64,000 nucleotides of DNA, from contig NZ_BMNK01000002.1 of NCBI RefSeq assembly GCF_014646515.1, forward strand, positions 579,343 to 643,342. The letters are read 5' to 3'. The notes under the pieces were generated by a model that had not been told where the DNA came from, made no database searches, and was given only the letters and a program-made list of their open reading frames with translations. The position numbers were made by a program, and so were the translations under genes. Positions 57,397 through 64,000 of this stretch are shown here, in pieces; the stretch's first letter is position 1; each line of letters opens with the position of its first letter. This stretch comes from Nonomuraea glycinis (GTDB lineage Bacteria > Actinomycetota > Actinomycetes > Streptosporangiales > Streptosporangiaceae).

Positions 57397-57537
57397 GGGT
57401 GCTCCTCACCGAGGGGTGTCGGTCGCACAGTAAGGGCATTCCATGACCGATGTCGATAATTGACATTACAAGGGCATGAAAGGAAAATTTCCGCCCGCGC
57501 GATGGCCATCGGGCTCATATGAACCGAGTGAAGACTA

Positions 57538-59535
57538 TTGCGCTTTGTGGCAAGTGCGCTGAAACTTCTCTTCGTGACCACGCTTCTGCGGATCGTCCTC
57601 GTGGCCCTCACCGCCGTGTTCGCTCTCGTCGTCACTCCCGCCGCCGCTCCCGCGACGGCCGGAGGGTGCACCGTCGACCCCGCCACGCCCAAGCGGCAAC
57701 TGCGGGGCATGTGGATCTCCAGCGTCGCCAACATCGACTGGCCGAGCCGGACCGGCCTGAGCGCCTCCGCGCAGCAGGCGGAGCTCCGCGCCTGGCTGGA
57801 CCTGGCCGTGCAGCGACGGATGAACGCCGTGTTCGTGCAGGTCAGGCCGACCGCCGACACGTTCTGGCCGTCGTCGCTGGAGCCGTGGTCGCAGTGGCTG
57901 ACCGGCGCCCAGGGCGGCGACCCCGGCTACGACCCGCTCGCCTTCATGGTCAGCGAGGCGCACGCGCGCAACCTGGAACTGCACGCCTGGTTCAACCCGT
58001 ACCGGATCGCCAACCACGACGACCCCAGCAGGCTGCAGGCGAGCCACCCCGCTCGCCGCAACCCGAGCTGGCGCTTCGCCTACGACGGCAAGCTCTACTA
58101 CAACCCCGGCCTGCCCGTCGTCCGCGACTTCATCCAAGACGTGATCATGGACGCCGTCACCCGCTACGACCTCGACGGCGTGCACCTCGACGACTACTTC
58201 TACCCCTATCCCGCCGCCGGCCAGACCATCCCCGACGCCGCCGCCTACGCCGCGCACGGCGCCGGCTTCGCCAACGTGCACGACTGGCGCCGCGAGAACG
58301 TCAACCTCCTCGTACGCGAGCTCGACCAGCGCATCCACACCGCCAAGCCCTGGGTCTCCTTCGGCGTCAGCCCGTTCGGCATCTGGCGCAACGCCGGCAC
58401 CGACCCGCTCGGCTCGCGCACCTCCGGCCTGCAGTCCTACGACGCCATCTACGCCGACACCCGCCTCTGGGTGAAGCAGGGCTGGGTGGACTACATCGCA
58501 CCGCAGCTCTACTGGTACATCGGGTACGGCCCGGCCGACTACGAGGTGCTCACCGCCTGGTGGGCGGGCGTGGCCAGGGACACCGGCGTCCAGCTCCTCA
58601 TCGGCCAGGCCGCCTACCGCGCGGGCGCGAGCGGCCAGGACCCCGCCTGGCAGGACCGCGCCGAGCTCAGCGACCACCTGTACGTCAACAGGCGGCACCC
58701 CGAAGTGGCCGGCGACATCTTCTTCAGCGCCAGGGACGTCAAGGCCGACCGGATCAACTCCTTCTCCACCTTGGCGAACGCCCACTACACCAAGCCCGCG
58801 CTGCTGCCCGCCCGCGGCACGTCCGCCGCGCCCGCCGCCCCCGCGATCACCTCGGCCACCCGCGGCTCCGGCGGCGTCGCGCTCGCCTGGCAGGGCGGCG
58901 GCGCGACCTCCTACGCCGTCCACCGGGTGACCGGCACCCCGGCCGCCGCCGACCCGTGCACCTTCGCCGACGCCCGCAACCTGCTCACCACCACGAGGAA
59001 GACCACCTTCACCGACGCTTCGGCGACGGCCGGCACCGCCTACACCTACTACGTGACCGCGCTCAACCGCACCCACCAGGAGAGCCCGCCGAGCGCCGGC
59101 AAGGCCGTCCCCGCGGGGTCGGGCGGCGGGTTCAGCGTCGTCATCGACAACGCCGACCCCGGTTTCACCGCCGGCTCGGGCTGGGGCACCTCGGCCTTCT
59201 CCGGCCAACTGCACGGCGCCGACTACCGCTTCGCGGAGCCGGTGTCAGCGAGCGACCCCGCGTGGTTCCGGGCCGGCATCCCCAGCGCGGGCGGCTACCG
59301 GGTGGAGGTCTGGCATCCGGCCGACGCCGGCTACAACAGCGCCGCGCCGTACATCGTGGCCGCCGACGGCGGTAACCGGACCATCACCGTGGACCAGCGC
59401 ACAGGCGGCGGGCAGTGGCGCTCGCTCGGCGACTTCACCCTCGCCGCCGGCACCTACAACGTGGTCGGCGTGAGCCGCTGGACCTCCACCAGCGGGTACG
59501 TGATCGCCGACGCGATCCGCATCACCCGGCTCTGA
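57538..59535 (+). CDS. secreted DigH-like glycosidase (GHL10/DUF187) with FnIII and golvesin-type module
   Basis: Up to 665 aa; the start is uncertain (TTG 57538, GTG 57547 or GTG 57577, none with a strong ribosome-binding site). Signal peptide LVALTAVFALVVTPAAAPA. GHL10 barrel at about 50-420: LRGMWISSVANIDWPS, AVFVQVRPTADTFWPS, LHAWFNPYRIAN and catalytic-region DGVHLDDYFYPYP, as in E. coli DigH, which digests denuded peptidoglycan glycans. Then an FnIII-like module (about 430-530) and a golvesin C-terminal-like domain (about 535-665). Probably cuts the glycan bared by the divergent amidase (inference). Confidence 0.88.
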   Translation: MRFVASALKLLFVTTLLRIVLVALTAVFALVVTPAAAPATAGGCTVDPATPKRQLRGMWISSVANIDWPSRTGLSASAQQAELRAWLDLAVQRRMNAVFVQVRPTADTFWPSSLEPWSQWLTGAQGGDPGYDPLAFMVSEAHARNLELHAWFNPYRIANHDDPSRLQASHPARRNPSWRFAYDGKLYYNPGLPVVRDFIQDVIMDAVTRYDLDGVHLDDYFYPYPAAGQTIPDAAAYAAHGAGFANVHDWRRENVNLLVRELDQRIHTAKPWVSFGVSPFGIWRNAGTDPLGSRTSGLQSYDAIYADTRLWVKQGWVDYIAPQLYWYIGYGPADYEVLTAWWAGVARDTGVQLLIGQAAYRAGASGQDPAWQDRAELSDHLYVNRRHPEVAGDIFFSARDVKADRINSFSTLANAHYTKPALLPARGTSAAPAAPAITSATRGSGGVALAWQGGGATSYAVHRVTGTPAAADPCTFADARNLLTTTRKTTFTDASATAGTAYTYYVTALNRTHQESPPSAGKAVPAGSGGGFSVVIDNADPGFTAGSGWGTSAFSGQLHGADYRFAEPVSASDPAWFRAGIPSAGGYRVEVWHPADAGYNSAAPYIVAADGGNRTITVDQRTGGGQWRSLGDFTLAAGTYNVVGVSRWTSTSGYVIADAIRITRL

Positions 59536-60558
59536 TCACCCGGTTCGGGGATCGACGTGGACCTTCGGCGCGTGTCCCCACGCGGCGGGGCGGTCGCCGG
59601 CGAGCACCCGTGCGACCTCCTCCAGCGTCACGGTGGCGGCGATCAGCGGGCGCGGATCGACCGCGCCCGAGGCGTACAGGTCGATGGTGTCGGCCAGGCC
59701 GCCCGAGGCGCTGAGGACGCCGGTGGCAGTGACGTCCTTGAGCACGAGCGTGCGGGTGTCCAGCAGGCTGGGCGCGGCGGCGATGCCGATGTAGACCACG
59801 GTGCCGCCGGGCTCCACGAGCTCGGCGGCCAGCGCCGGCAGCGCGGTCGCGCCCGAGGCGTCGATGATCGCGTCGAAGCGCAGGCCGGGCAGGGTCTCGC
59901 GGGTCCAGGTGGGGCCGAGCGCCAGGGTGCGGGCGAAGGCCAGCGAGGGATCGTCGCGGCCCATCAGGTGCACCTCGACGCCCTGGGCGGCGGCCAGCAT
60001 GGCGGCGAGCAGGCCGATCGTACCGGGGCCGAGCACGAGCAGCCGCCGTCCCGGTGACAGGCGGGCGGCGCGGACCGCCCGCAGCGCGTTGCCACCCGGC
60101 TCGACCAGCGCGCCGAGCGCGGGATCGAGGGTGCCGGGCAGCTTGTGCAGAGCCGTGACCGGGACGGGCAGCCGCTCGGCCAGGGCCCCCGGCCAGCCGT
60201 TGCGGATGCCGATCTCGTACCGGTCGGCGCACAGGTGGTGGCGCCCGCCGGCGCAGCGGTCGCAGTGGCCGCAGCCGAGCATGGTGTCGCCGGTGACGCG
60301 CTGCCCGAGCCAGACGGGGTCGACGCCCGCACCCACGGCCGAGACCACGCCGCACCACTCGTGGCCGATCCGGATGGGGTAGCGGGCCTGGCCGGTGTGC
60401 AGGTAGCTCATGGCGCCGGAGAAGAACTCGGCGTCGGTGCCGCACACGCCGGCCCGCTCGACGTCCACCACGACCTGACCGGGCCGCGCCTCGGGCGACG
60501 GGACACCCCCCACGCCGCCCTGACCGGGACCGGTGATGACGAACGCGCGCATGCTCAT
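59536..60558 (-). CDS. zinc-binding alcohol/sorbitol dehydrogenase-like protein
   Basis: 340 aa. MDR fold: catalytic zinc in AGVCGTDAEFF and RIGHEWCGVV, structural zinc cysteines in GCGHCDRCAGGRHHLC, Rossmann motif LLVLGPGTIGLLAAML. The pattern is closest to threonine/sorbitol-type dehydrogenases; the substrate is unknown. Convergent with the DigH-like gene end to end (stop codons abut at 59535/59536). Downstream of the P-loop kinase gene on the same strand with a 40-bp gap. Confidence 0.9.
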   Translation of the reverse strand: MSMRAFVITGPGQGGVGGVPSPEARPGQVVVDVERAGVCGTDAEFFSGAMSYLHTGQARYPIRIGHEWCGVVSAVGAGVDPVWLGQRVTGDTMLGCGHCDRCAGGRHHLCADRYEIGIRNGWPGALAERLPVPVTALHKLPGTLDPALGALVEPGGNALRAVRAARLSPGRRLLVLGPGTIGLLAAMLAAAQGVEVHLMGRDDPSLAFARTLALGPTWTRETLPGLRFDAIIDASGATALPALAAELVEPGGTVVYIGIAAAPSLLDTRTLVLKDVTATGVLSASGGLADTIDLYASGAVDPRPLIAATVTLEEVARVLAGDRPAAWGHAPKVHVDPRTG

Positions 60559-60598
60559 GGCGTGAACCGGATGCCGGTGGTGGCGGAGGTGCGCGTGC

Positions 60599-61198
60599 TC
60601 ATCGTACGAACCGGATGCTGGTCAGGACGTTCGCACTCGCGCGGTCCAGGACGTGGGCGCCGGCGGCGGGGGTGGGGTCGCCGGCCCTGGCCCGAGCCAG
60701 CAGCCGCCGGCAGCGGCGGCGGTGGCGGGCGAACGTGCGCTCGGGCACCACCCTGCCCCTGGCGTGCTGCCCGGCGAGCGCGGCCTCGGGAGCCACGTCC
60801 AGCAAGAGCAGGTGGAAAGCCGCTCCGGAACGCCGGGCCATCCAGGCGAAGACGCGCAGCACGGCCGGACCGCAGCCCCGGTTGTGCGCGACCACCGACC
60901 GGCCGCTGCGCACCGCTGCCCGGATACGCCACAGGTGCGTGGCGAACACCACGCCGGTACGCACCGGTTTGGGGGCCCAGCCGAGCCGCCCGGCCCAGCG
61001 CAGGCGGGACTGCATCGAGTCGATCACCGTCGCCTCACCCGCCGTGACCGGCATGGCTTCGGTGCCGTCCAGGGCGTACAGGCGTCTCAATAAAGTGGTC
61101 TTGCCCGCACCGGGCAGCCCGGTGAGGATGACCAGCGACCCCGCCGGATAGCGCAACGACTCCGCGGCGTTGCAGGCGGCGGGCAACGAGACGGTCAC
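60599..61198 (-). CDS. P-loop NTPase, small-molecule kinase-like
   Basis: 199 aa, GTG start with a purine-rich GGGGAAGTGAG upstream. Walker A LVILTGLPGAGKTTLLRRLY at the N-terminus and VVAHNRGCGPAVLRVF plus FHLLLLDVAPEAALAGQ in the middle match the AAA_33/zeta-toxin/adenylylsulfate-kinase-like group. An Arg-rich segment (RTFARHRRRCRRLLARARAG) acts as a lid candidate. Substrate unknown. Confidence 0.8.
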   Translation of the reverse strand: MTVSLPAACNAAESLRYPAGSLVILTGLPGAGKTTLLRRLYALDGTEAMPVTAGEATVIDSMQSRLRWAGRLGWAPKPVRTGVVFATHLWRIRAAVRSGRSVVAHNRGCGPAVLRVFAWMARRSGAAFHLLLLDVAPEAALAGQHARGRVVPERTFARHRRRCRRLLARARAGDPTPAAGAHVLDRASANVLTSIRFVR

Positions 61199-61292
61199 GG
61201 CCTACTCACTTCCCCACGACCCGTAGACGACGCGTCAGTATAGGCGGGCCCGCGTACATGATCATATTTTTCCACCGACGAGAAGATAGTGT

Positions 61293-61321
61293 TTGCAAGT
61301 TGAGTTGAGCTCAACCAATAT
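61293..61321 (+). promoter_or_regulatory. TetR autoregulated leaderless promoter with operator in the spacer
   Basis: TTGCAA (61293-61298), 17-bp spacer, CAATAT (61316-61321), then 7 nt to the ATG at 61329. The perfect 12-bp palindrome GTTGAGCTCAAC (61304-61315) lies inside the spacer, where a TetR dimer would block polymerase. Confidence 0.65.
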
Positions 61322-61328
61322 GGATGCC

Positions 61329-61943
61329 ATGGAATCGCTGTCCCGCCGTGCGGCCGCTACCCACAGACGCCTGCTGGAAGCCGCCGCCGAAGAGCTCATC
61401 GAGACCGGCGACGTCGAGGTGGCGGCCGTCGCCCGGCGCGCGGGGCTGAGCGTCGGGCTGCCGTACCGCTACTTCGGCACCCGCAGCGGCCTGATGAGCG
61501 CCCTGCTCGCCGACTTCTACGACCGGCTGGTGGCCGACACCGTCCTGGCGAGCTTCGACGGCCGCACCTGGCTGGAGCGCTGGCGTACCCAGGTCGTCAC
61601 CTGGGTCGACCGCGTCTACGCCGACCCGCTGGCGCCCGTGGTGCTCGGCCGCATGGTCGGCGACGCCGAGGTCGCCGCCATGGAGGCCCGCTGCGTCCGG
61701 CAGATCATCGCCACCGGCGTCACCCACATCACCGCGGGCCAGGCCGAAGGCGCCGTGGCCGCCGACCGCGACCCCGAGCTCCTGGCGGCGGGAGTGGTCG
61801 GCGGCATGCGGGCCATCTTCACCATCGTTCTGGACAAGACCCCCAGACCGGATCGCGACACGGTCGTCGCCGAGATCTGGAAGTTCACCATCGCCGCGCT
61901 GGGAGCCGACGACGCCGCGCTGCGCGAGGAGCACCTGCCATGA
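61329..61943 (+). CDS. TetR-family transcriptional regulator
   Basis: 204 aa from the ATG at 61329 (MESLSRRAAATHRRLL); another ATG lies 9 bp upstream. No ribosome-binding site, consistent with a leaderless transcript. HTH at about 15-60: AAAEELIETGDVEVAAVARR then AGLSVGLPYRYFGTRSGLM. The C-terminal ligand domain is helical. Overlaps the PhyH-like gene as ATGA, so it should control that enzyme together with itself. Confidence 0.9.
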   Translation: MESLSRRAAATHRRLLEAAAEELIETGDVEVAAVARRAGLSVGLPYRYFGTRSGLMSALLADFYDRLVADTVLASFDGRTWLERWRTQVVTWVDRVYADPLAPVVLGRMVGDAEVAAMEARCVRQIIATGVTHITAGQAEGAVAADRDPELLAAGVVGGMRAIFTIVLDKTPRPDRDTVVAEIWKFTIAALGADDAALREEHLP

Positions 61944-62671
61944 CGCGAAGTCCCATGTCGCTCCTGCACAGCGACGGCTACGTGGTGCTTCCCACGCTCC
62001 TGCCGGAGGCACGCTGCCGGCGCATCCGGGCGGAGCTCACCCCGCTGCTCGGCCCCGCCGGGCGCGACCCCTTCCAGTCTCGGCACACCCGCCAGGTCTT
62101 CGGCGTCCTGCACAACACCCGCGCCGTCGACGAGCTCATCGACCGACCGGACGTGCTCGCCCTGCTGGACCGCCTGTTGCTGCCCAACTTCCTGCTCTCA
62201 CAACTCGAAGTGGTCGAGGTACGCCCAGGCGCCGCCGCCCGGCACCCGCGCCCCGACGACGAGCACTATCCCCTGTCCCGCCCCCGCCCCGCCCTGTCGG
62301 TGGCGGCTCTGTGGACGATCGACGCCGGCAGCGCCCTCACCGTGTGGCCGGGCAGCCACCGCTGGCCCGACAGCCGCCTCCCCACCGGCCCCGGCCACAC
62401 CCTGACCCCACCCGTAGGCTCCTGTACGGTCCTGCTCGGCACCCTCTGGCACGCCCGCCCGGCGACCCCGCGCGGCGCGAACCCGAGCCTGACCGTCAAG
62501 GCCCACTACTGCGAGCCGTGGCTACGCACCCGCGAGGCCTTCACCCTGTCACCGGGCCGCGACGTCGCCCGCCAGCTGAGCCGGCGGGTCCGCCGCATGC
62601 TCGGCTACAGCATCCACCCACCGGACACGGGCCTGGTGGACGGCATGCACCCCCAACGCCTCCTCTCCTGA
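61940..62671 (+). CDS. phytanoyl-CoA dioxygenase-like protein
   Basis: 243 aa. N-terminal LLHSDGYVVLPTLLPEARCR is typical of PhyH-type Fe(II)/2-oxoglutarate oxygenases. Metal-ligand candidates are the HPRPDDEHYP stretch (normally HxD; here an insert or shift) and the distal His in LLGTLWHARPATP; a 2-oxoglutarate Arg could be in TPRGANPSLTVKAHY. It would hydroxylate a small organic molecule. Coupled by ATGA to the TetR gene. The unusual proximal iron motif leaves activity uncertain. Confidence 0.8.
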   Translation: MTRSPMSLLHSDGYVVLPTLLPEARCRRIRAELTPLLGPAGRDPFQSRHTRQVFGVLHNTRAVDELIDRPDVLALLDRLLLPNFLLSQLEVVEVRPGAAARHPRPDDEHYPLSRPRPALSVAALWTIDAGSALTVWPGSHRWPDSRLPTGPGHTLTPPVGSCTVLLGTLWHARPATPRGANPSLTVKAHYCEPWLRTREAFTLSPGRDVARQLSRRVRRMLGYSIHPPDTGLVDGMHPQRLLS

Positions 62672-62721
62672 CCGCCGTTTCCTCTGGTAAGGACGCCTAT
62701 ACCTGAAGTATGGTCTCTTGT

Positions 62722-63000
62722 ATGGCCACCAAGAAAGTGACGGTGACGATCCCCGAGGAACTCCTCGACGAGATCCGCACGGACGCGGCGGAACGGGGTC
62801 TGTCCGCGTACGTCACCGAGGCGTTGCGTGCCAAGCGTGATCGGGACCGGCTGCAGGAGTTGGTGAACTGGCTGCAAGAAGAGCACGGTCCTGTCACCGA
62901 GGAGGATCGCGCGGCAGCGATCGAGGAGCTTGAAGATCTTGACGCCGAGCATGAGCGCCGCCGCGCCACCGGTAAGCGCGGCTCGGGTGAAGCCGCGTGA
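62722..63000 (+). CDS. ribbon-helix-helix antitoxin-like protein
   Basis: 92 aa from the ATG at 62722 (MATKKVTVTIPEELLDEIR); an ATG at 62710 is possible. The N-terminal strand and helices (KVTVTIPEELLDEIRTDAAE) fit the CopG/Arc fold, and the C-terminal half is acidic and flexible, as in toxin-wrapping tails. Just upstream are ATAC-CTGAA-GTAT and a GTATGG direct repeat, possible autoregulatory sites. GTGA overlap with the PIN toxin gene. Confidence 0.85.
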   Translation: MATKKVTVTIPEELLDEIRTDAAERGLSAYVTEALRAKRDRDRLQELVNWLQEEHGPVTEEDRAAAIEELEDLDAEHERRRATGKRGSGEAA

Positions 63001-63422
63001 CCAAGCGAAGCGGTGAGTACGGGCAGCCGCCGCTACGGATCTTCGTACTGGACTGCGAAGCCCTGTCCCTGGCCGTACGAGGTGACAGAAAGATGATCAC
63101 CTGGCTCGACCTCGCGGCCCGGGGCCAAGCGGACGTGGTGACGTCCCCGATGACGCTGGTCGAGGCGTACGACGGCAGGACCACCGAGCAACGCTGGGAC
63201 TGGGTGCTCTCCCGGCTGAACGTCGCCGACATCGGCAAGGAGGAGGCTCGCCAGGCCCACCGGCTCCTGGCCGACGCCGGCCTGCACGGTCACAAGTACG
63301 CGATCGACGCGATGCTCGCCGTCGTCGCACGACAGCAGAAGGGGCAGGTCACCATCTTCACCTCGGACGTGGACGACCTGGAGAGGCTGGTCCCGGACTC
63401 GATCGTCGTCAAGAAGGTGTGA
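62997..63422 (+). CDS. PIN-domain (VapC-like) toxin
   Basis: 141 aa, GTG start inside the antitoxin stop (GTGA). PIN nuclease acidic residues: FVLDCEALSL, TLVEAYDG, YAIDAMLAVVA and IFTSDVDDLERL. VapC proteins cut tRNA or rRNA and are neutralised by the RHH antitoxin encoded immediately upstream. A complete type II toxin-antitoxin pair by layout. Confidence 0.87.
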   Translation: MTKRSGEYGQPPLRIFVLDCEALSLAVRGDRKMITWLDLAARGQADVVTSPMTLVEAYDGRTTEQRWDWVLSRLNVADIGKEEARQAHRLLADAGLHGHKYAIDAMLAVVARQQKGQVTIFTSDVDDLERLVPDSIVVKKV

Positions 63423-63588
63423 CTCGTCACCAGCTGAGACGTCGTTGCCGCTTCGTCGAACTCGGCGTTCGGCGGACCTGCGATGAACGGAAGGTCCTGG
63501 TCGGCTGTACACCTGACCAGGACCTGTGGGCGAATCGAATCACACCCGCCGACCGCCGATCGGCGATATCCGAAGCACATTCACCGGA

Positions 63589-63999
63589 TCACTGCCAGTG
63601 ATAGACCTCCTTTCCATTCGAGTCTGAGCTGCACTCGAGTTGCCAGATGTACAGGGTGCCCACCGGCGCACACCAATGCACCTCGAAAACGTGCCGCTGC
63701 AGCGTATTGCTGTACCCGTTGTGCAGGGTGATCTGATCGGCACTTTCCCCGGCGAGGACATTCACATTGAGCCAGACCCGGTGGCGGTCGGTGATCCGCA
63801 CCGTGAGATCGTGTTTGGTGAAAGAGGCCACTTTTCCGGTGCAGCTCTCTTGATACTCCCGATTCGCCTCGTCATAGCTCTCCGCCTTCAGGCAGATATT
63901 GACGATGGCACTCATTTGTTGACTCAGTTGGACGTGGTAGTCGCGGTAGCCGTTCGCCGATGCGGGAGGCCCGGCCATCCCCATGGCCACTACTGTCAT
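63589..63999 (-). CDS. secreted protein of unknown function (5' end may lie off window)
   Basis: At least 136 aa; the visible start is at the window edge and the true start may be further right. The N-terminal piece MTVVAMGMAGPPASA looks like the end of a signal peptide. The mature part (NGYRDYHVQLSQQMSAIV onward) has four cysteines (NICLKAE, ESCTGK, HWCAPVG, LECSSD), likely paired outside the cell, and is less GC-rich than its neighbours. No family recognised. Confidence 0.6.
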   Translation of the reverse strand: MTVVAMGMAGPPASANGYRDYHVQLSQQMSAIVNICLKAESYDEANREYQESCTGKVASFTKHDLTVRITDRHRVWLNVNVLAGESADQITLHNGYSNTLQRHVFEVHWCAPVGTLYIWQLECSSDSNGKEVYHWQ

Positions 64000-64000
64000 C

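Overview
This is high-GC actinomycete DNA from a filamentous, sporulating soil type. The gene content fits the order Streptosporangiales (for example a Nonomuraea-like genome): geosmin synthase with encapsulin-type partners, a CelR-controlled cellulase set with CBM2 modules, SARP/BTAD regulators, Spo0M, SapA-like modules and many GTG starts. The genus is an inference; no rRNA, tRNA, prophage, insertion sequence or CRISPR array was found.

Left end (1-10.4 kb): two secreted murein hydrolases share a SapA-like C-terminal module and a 118-bp identical block. Then come a large AfsR-type regulator, a NERD-pseudokinase, a DJ-1/MarR pair with tandem operators on a leaderless promoter, two 89-aa secreted paralogues flanking an NlpC/P60 hydrolase, and a STAS anti-anti-sigma protein.

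The most striking locus is 10.4-16.6 kb: one minus-strand operon of polyprenyl diphosphate synthase, two family 2B encapsulin shell proteins (HK97-like shell with an inserted cyclic-nucleotide-binding domain) and a full-length bifunctional geosmin synthase. It reads as a complete precursor, compartment and cyclase unit, suggesting geosmin is made inside a two-component protein shell.

16.7-21.2 kb holds an alcohol dehydrogenase and an SDR, then a 49-aa ORF overlapping an RsbW-like ATPase, a divergent DHPS homologue and DUF1992. 21.2-31.2 kb is a cellulose-degradation island: GH6, GH48, LPMO AA10 and a LacI-family CelR regulator, with four perfect TGGGAGCGCTCCCA operators. A membrane Ser/Thr kinase overlaps celR and is probably co-expressed.

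31-47.5 kb is mixed chromosomal content: class A PBP, Spo0M, a sulfotransferase/GT4 pair, an RCK potassium-channel regulator, a sialidase-like protein without a signal peptide, a HAD phosphatase fused to a P-loop ATPase next to an MFS gene, an EEP-family protein, a phosphodiesterase, an unknown protein, an orphan ctaD and DUF1206. 47.5-50.9 kb is a ribose-type ABC importer. 51-55.8 kb is a DHA2 efflux pump divergent from a second AfsR-like regulator. 55.9-59.5 kb is a divergent pair of an SLT-like/amidase and a DigH-like (GHL10) glycosidase with the same golvesin-type C-terminal module. The right end has an alcohol dehydrogenase, a P-loop kinase, a TetR/PhyH pair, an RHH-PIN toxin-antitoxin pair and a cut-off secreted protein.

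A recurring oddity is short tandem duplication at gene 3' ends: periods of 30, 34, 18 and 16 bp at four places, each containing or abutting a stop codon.
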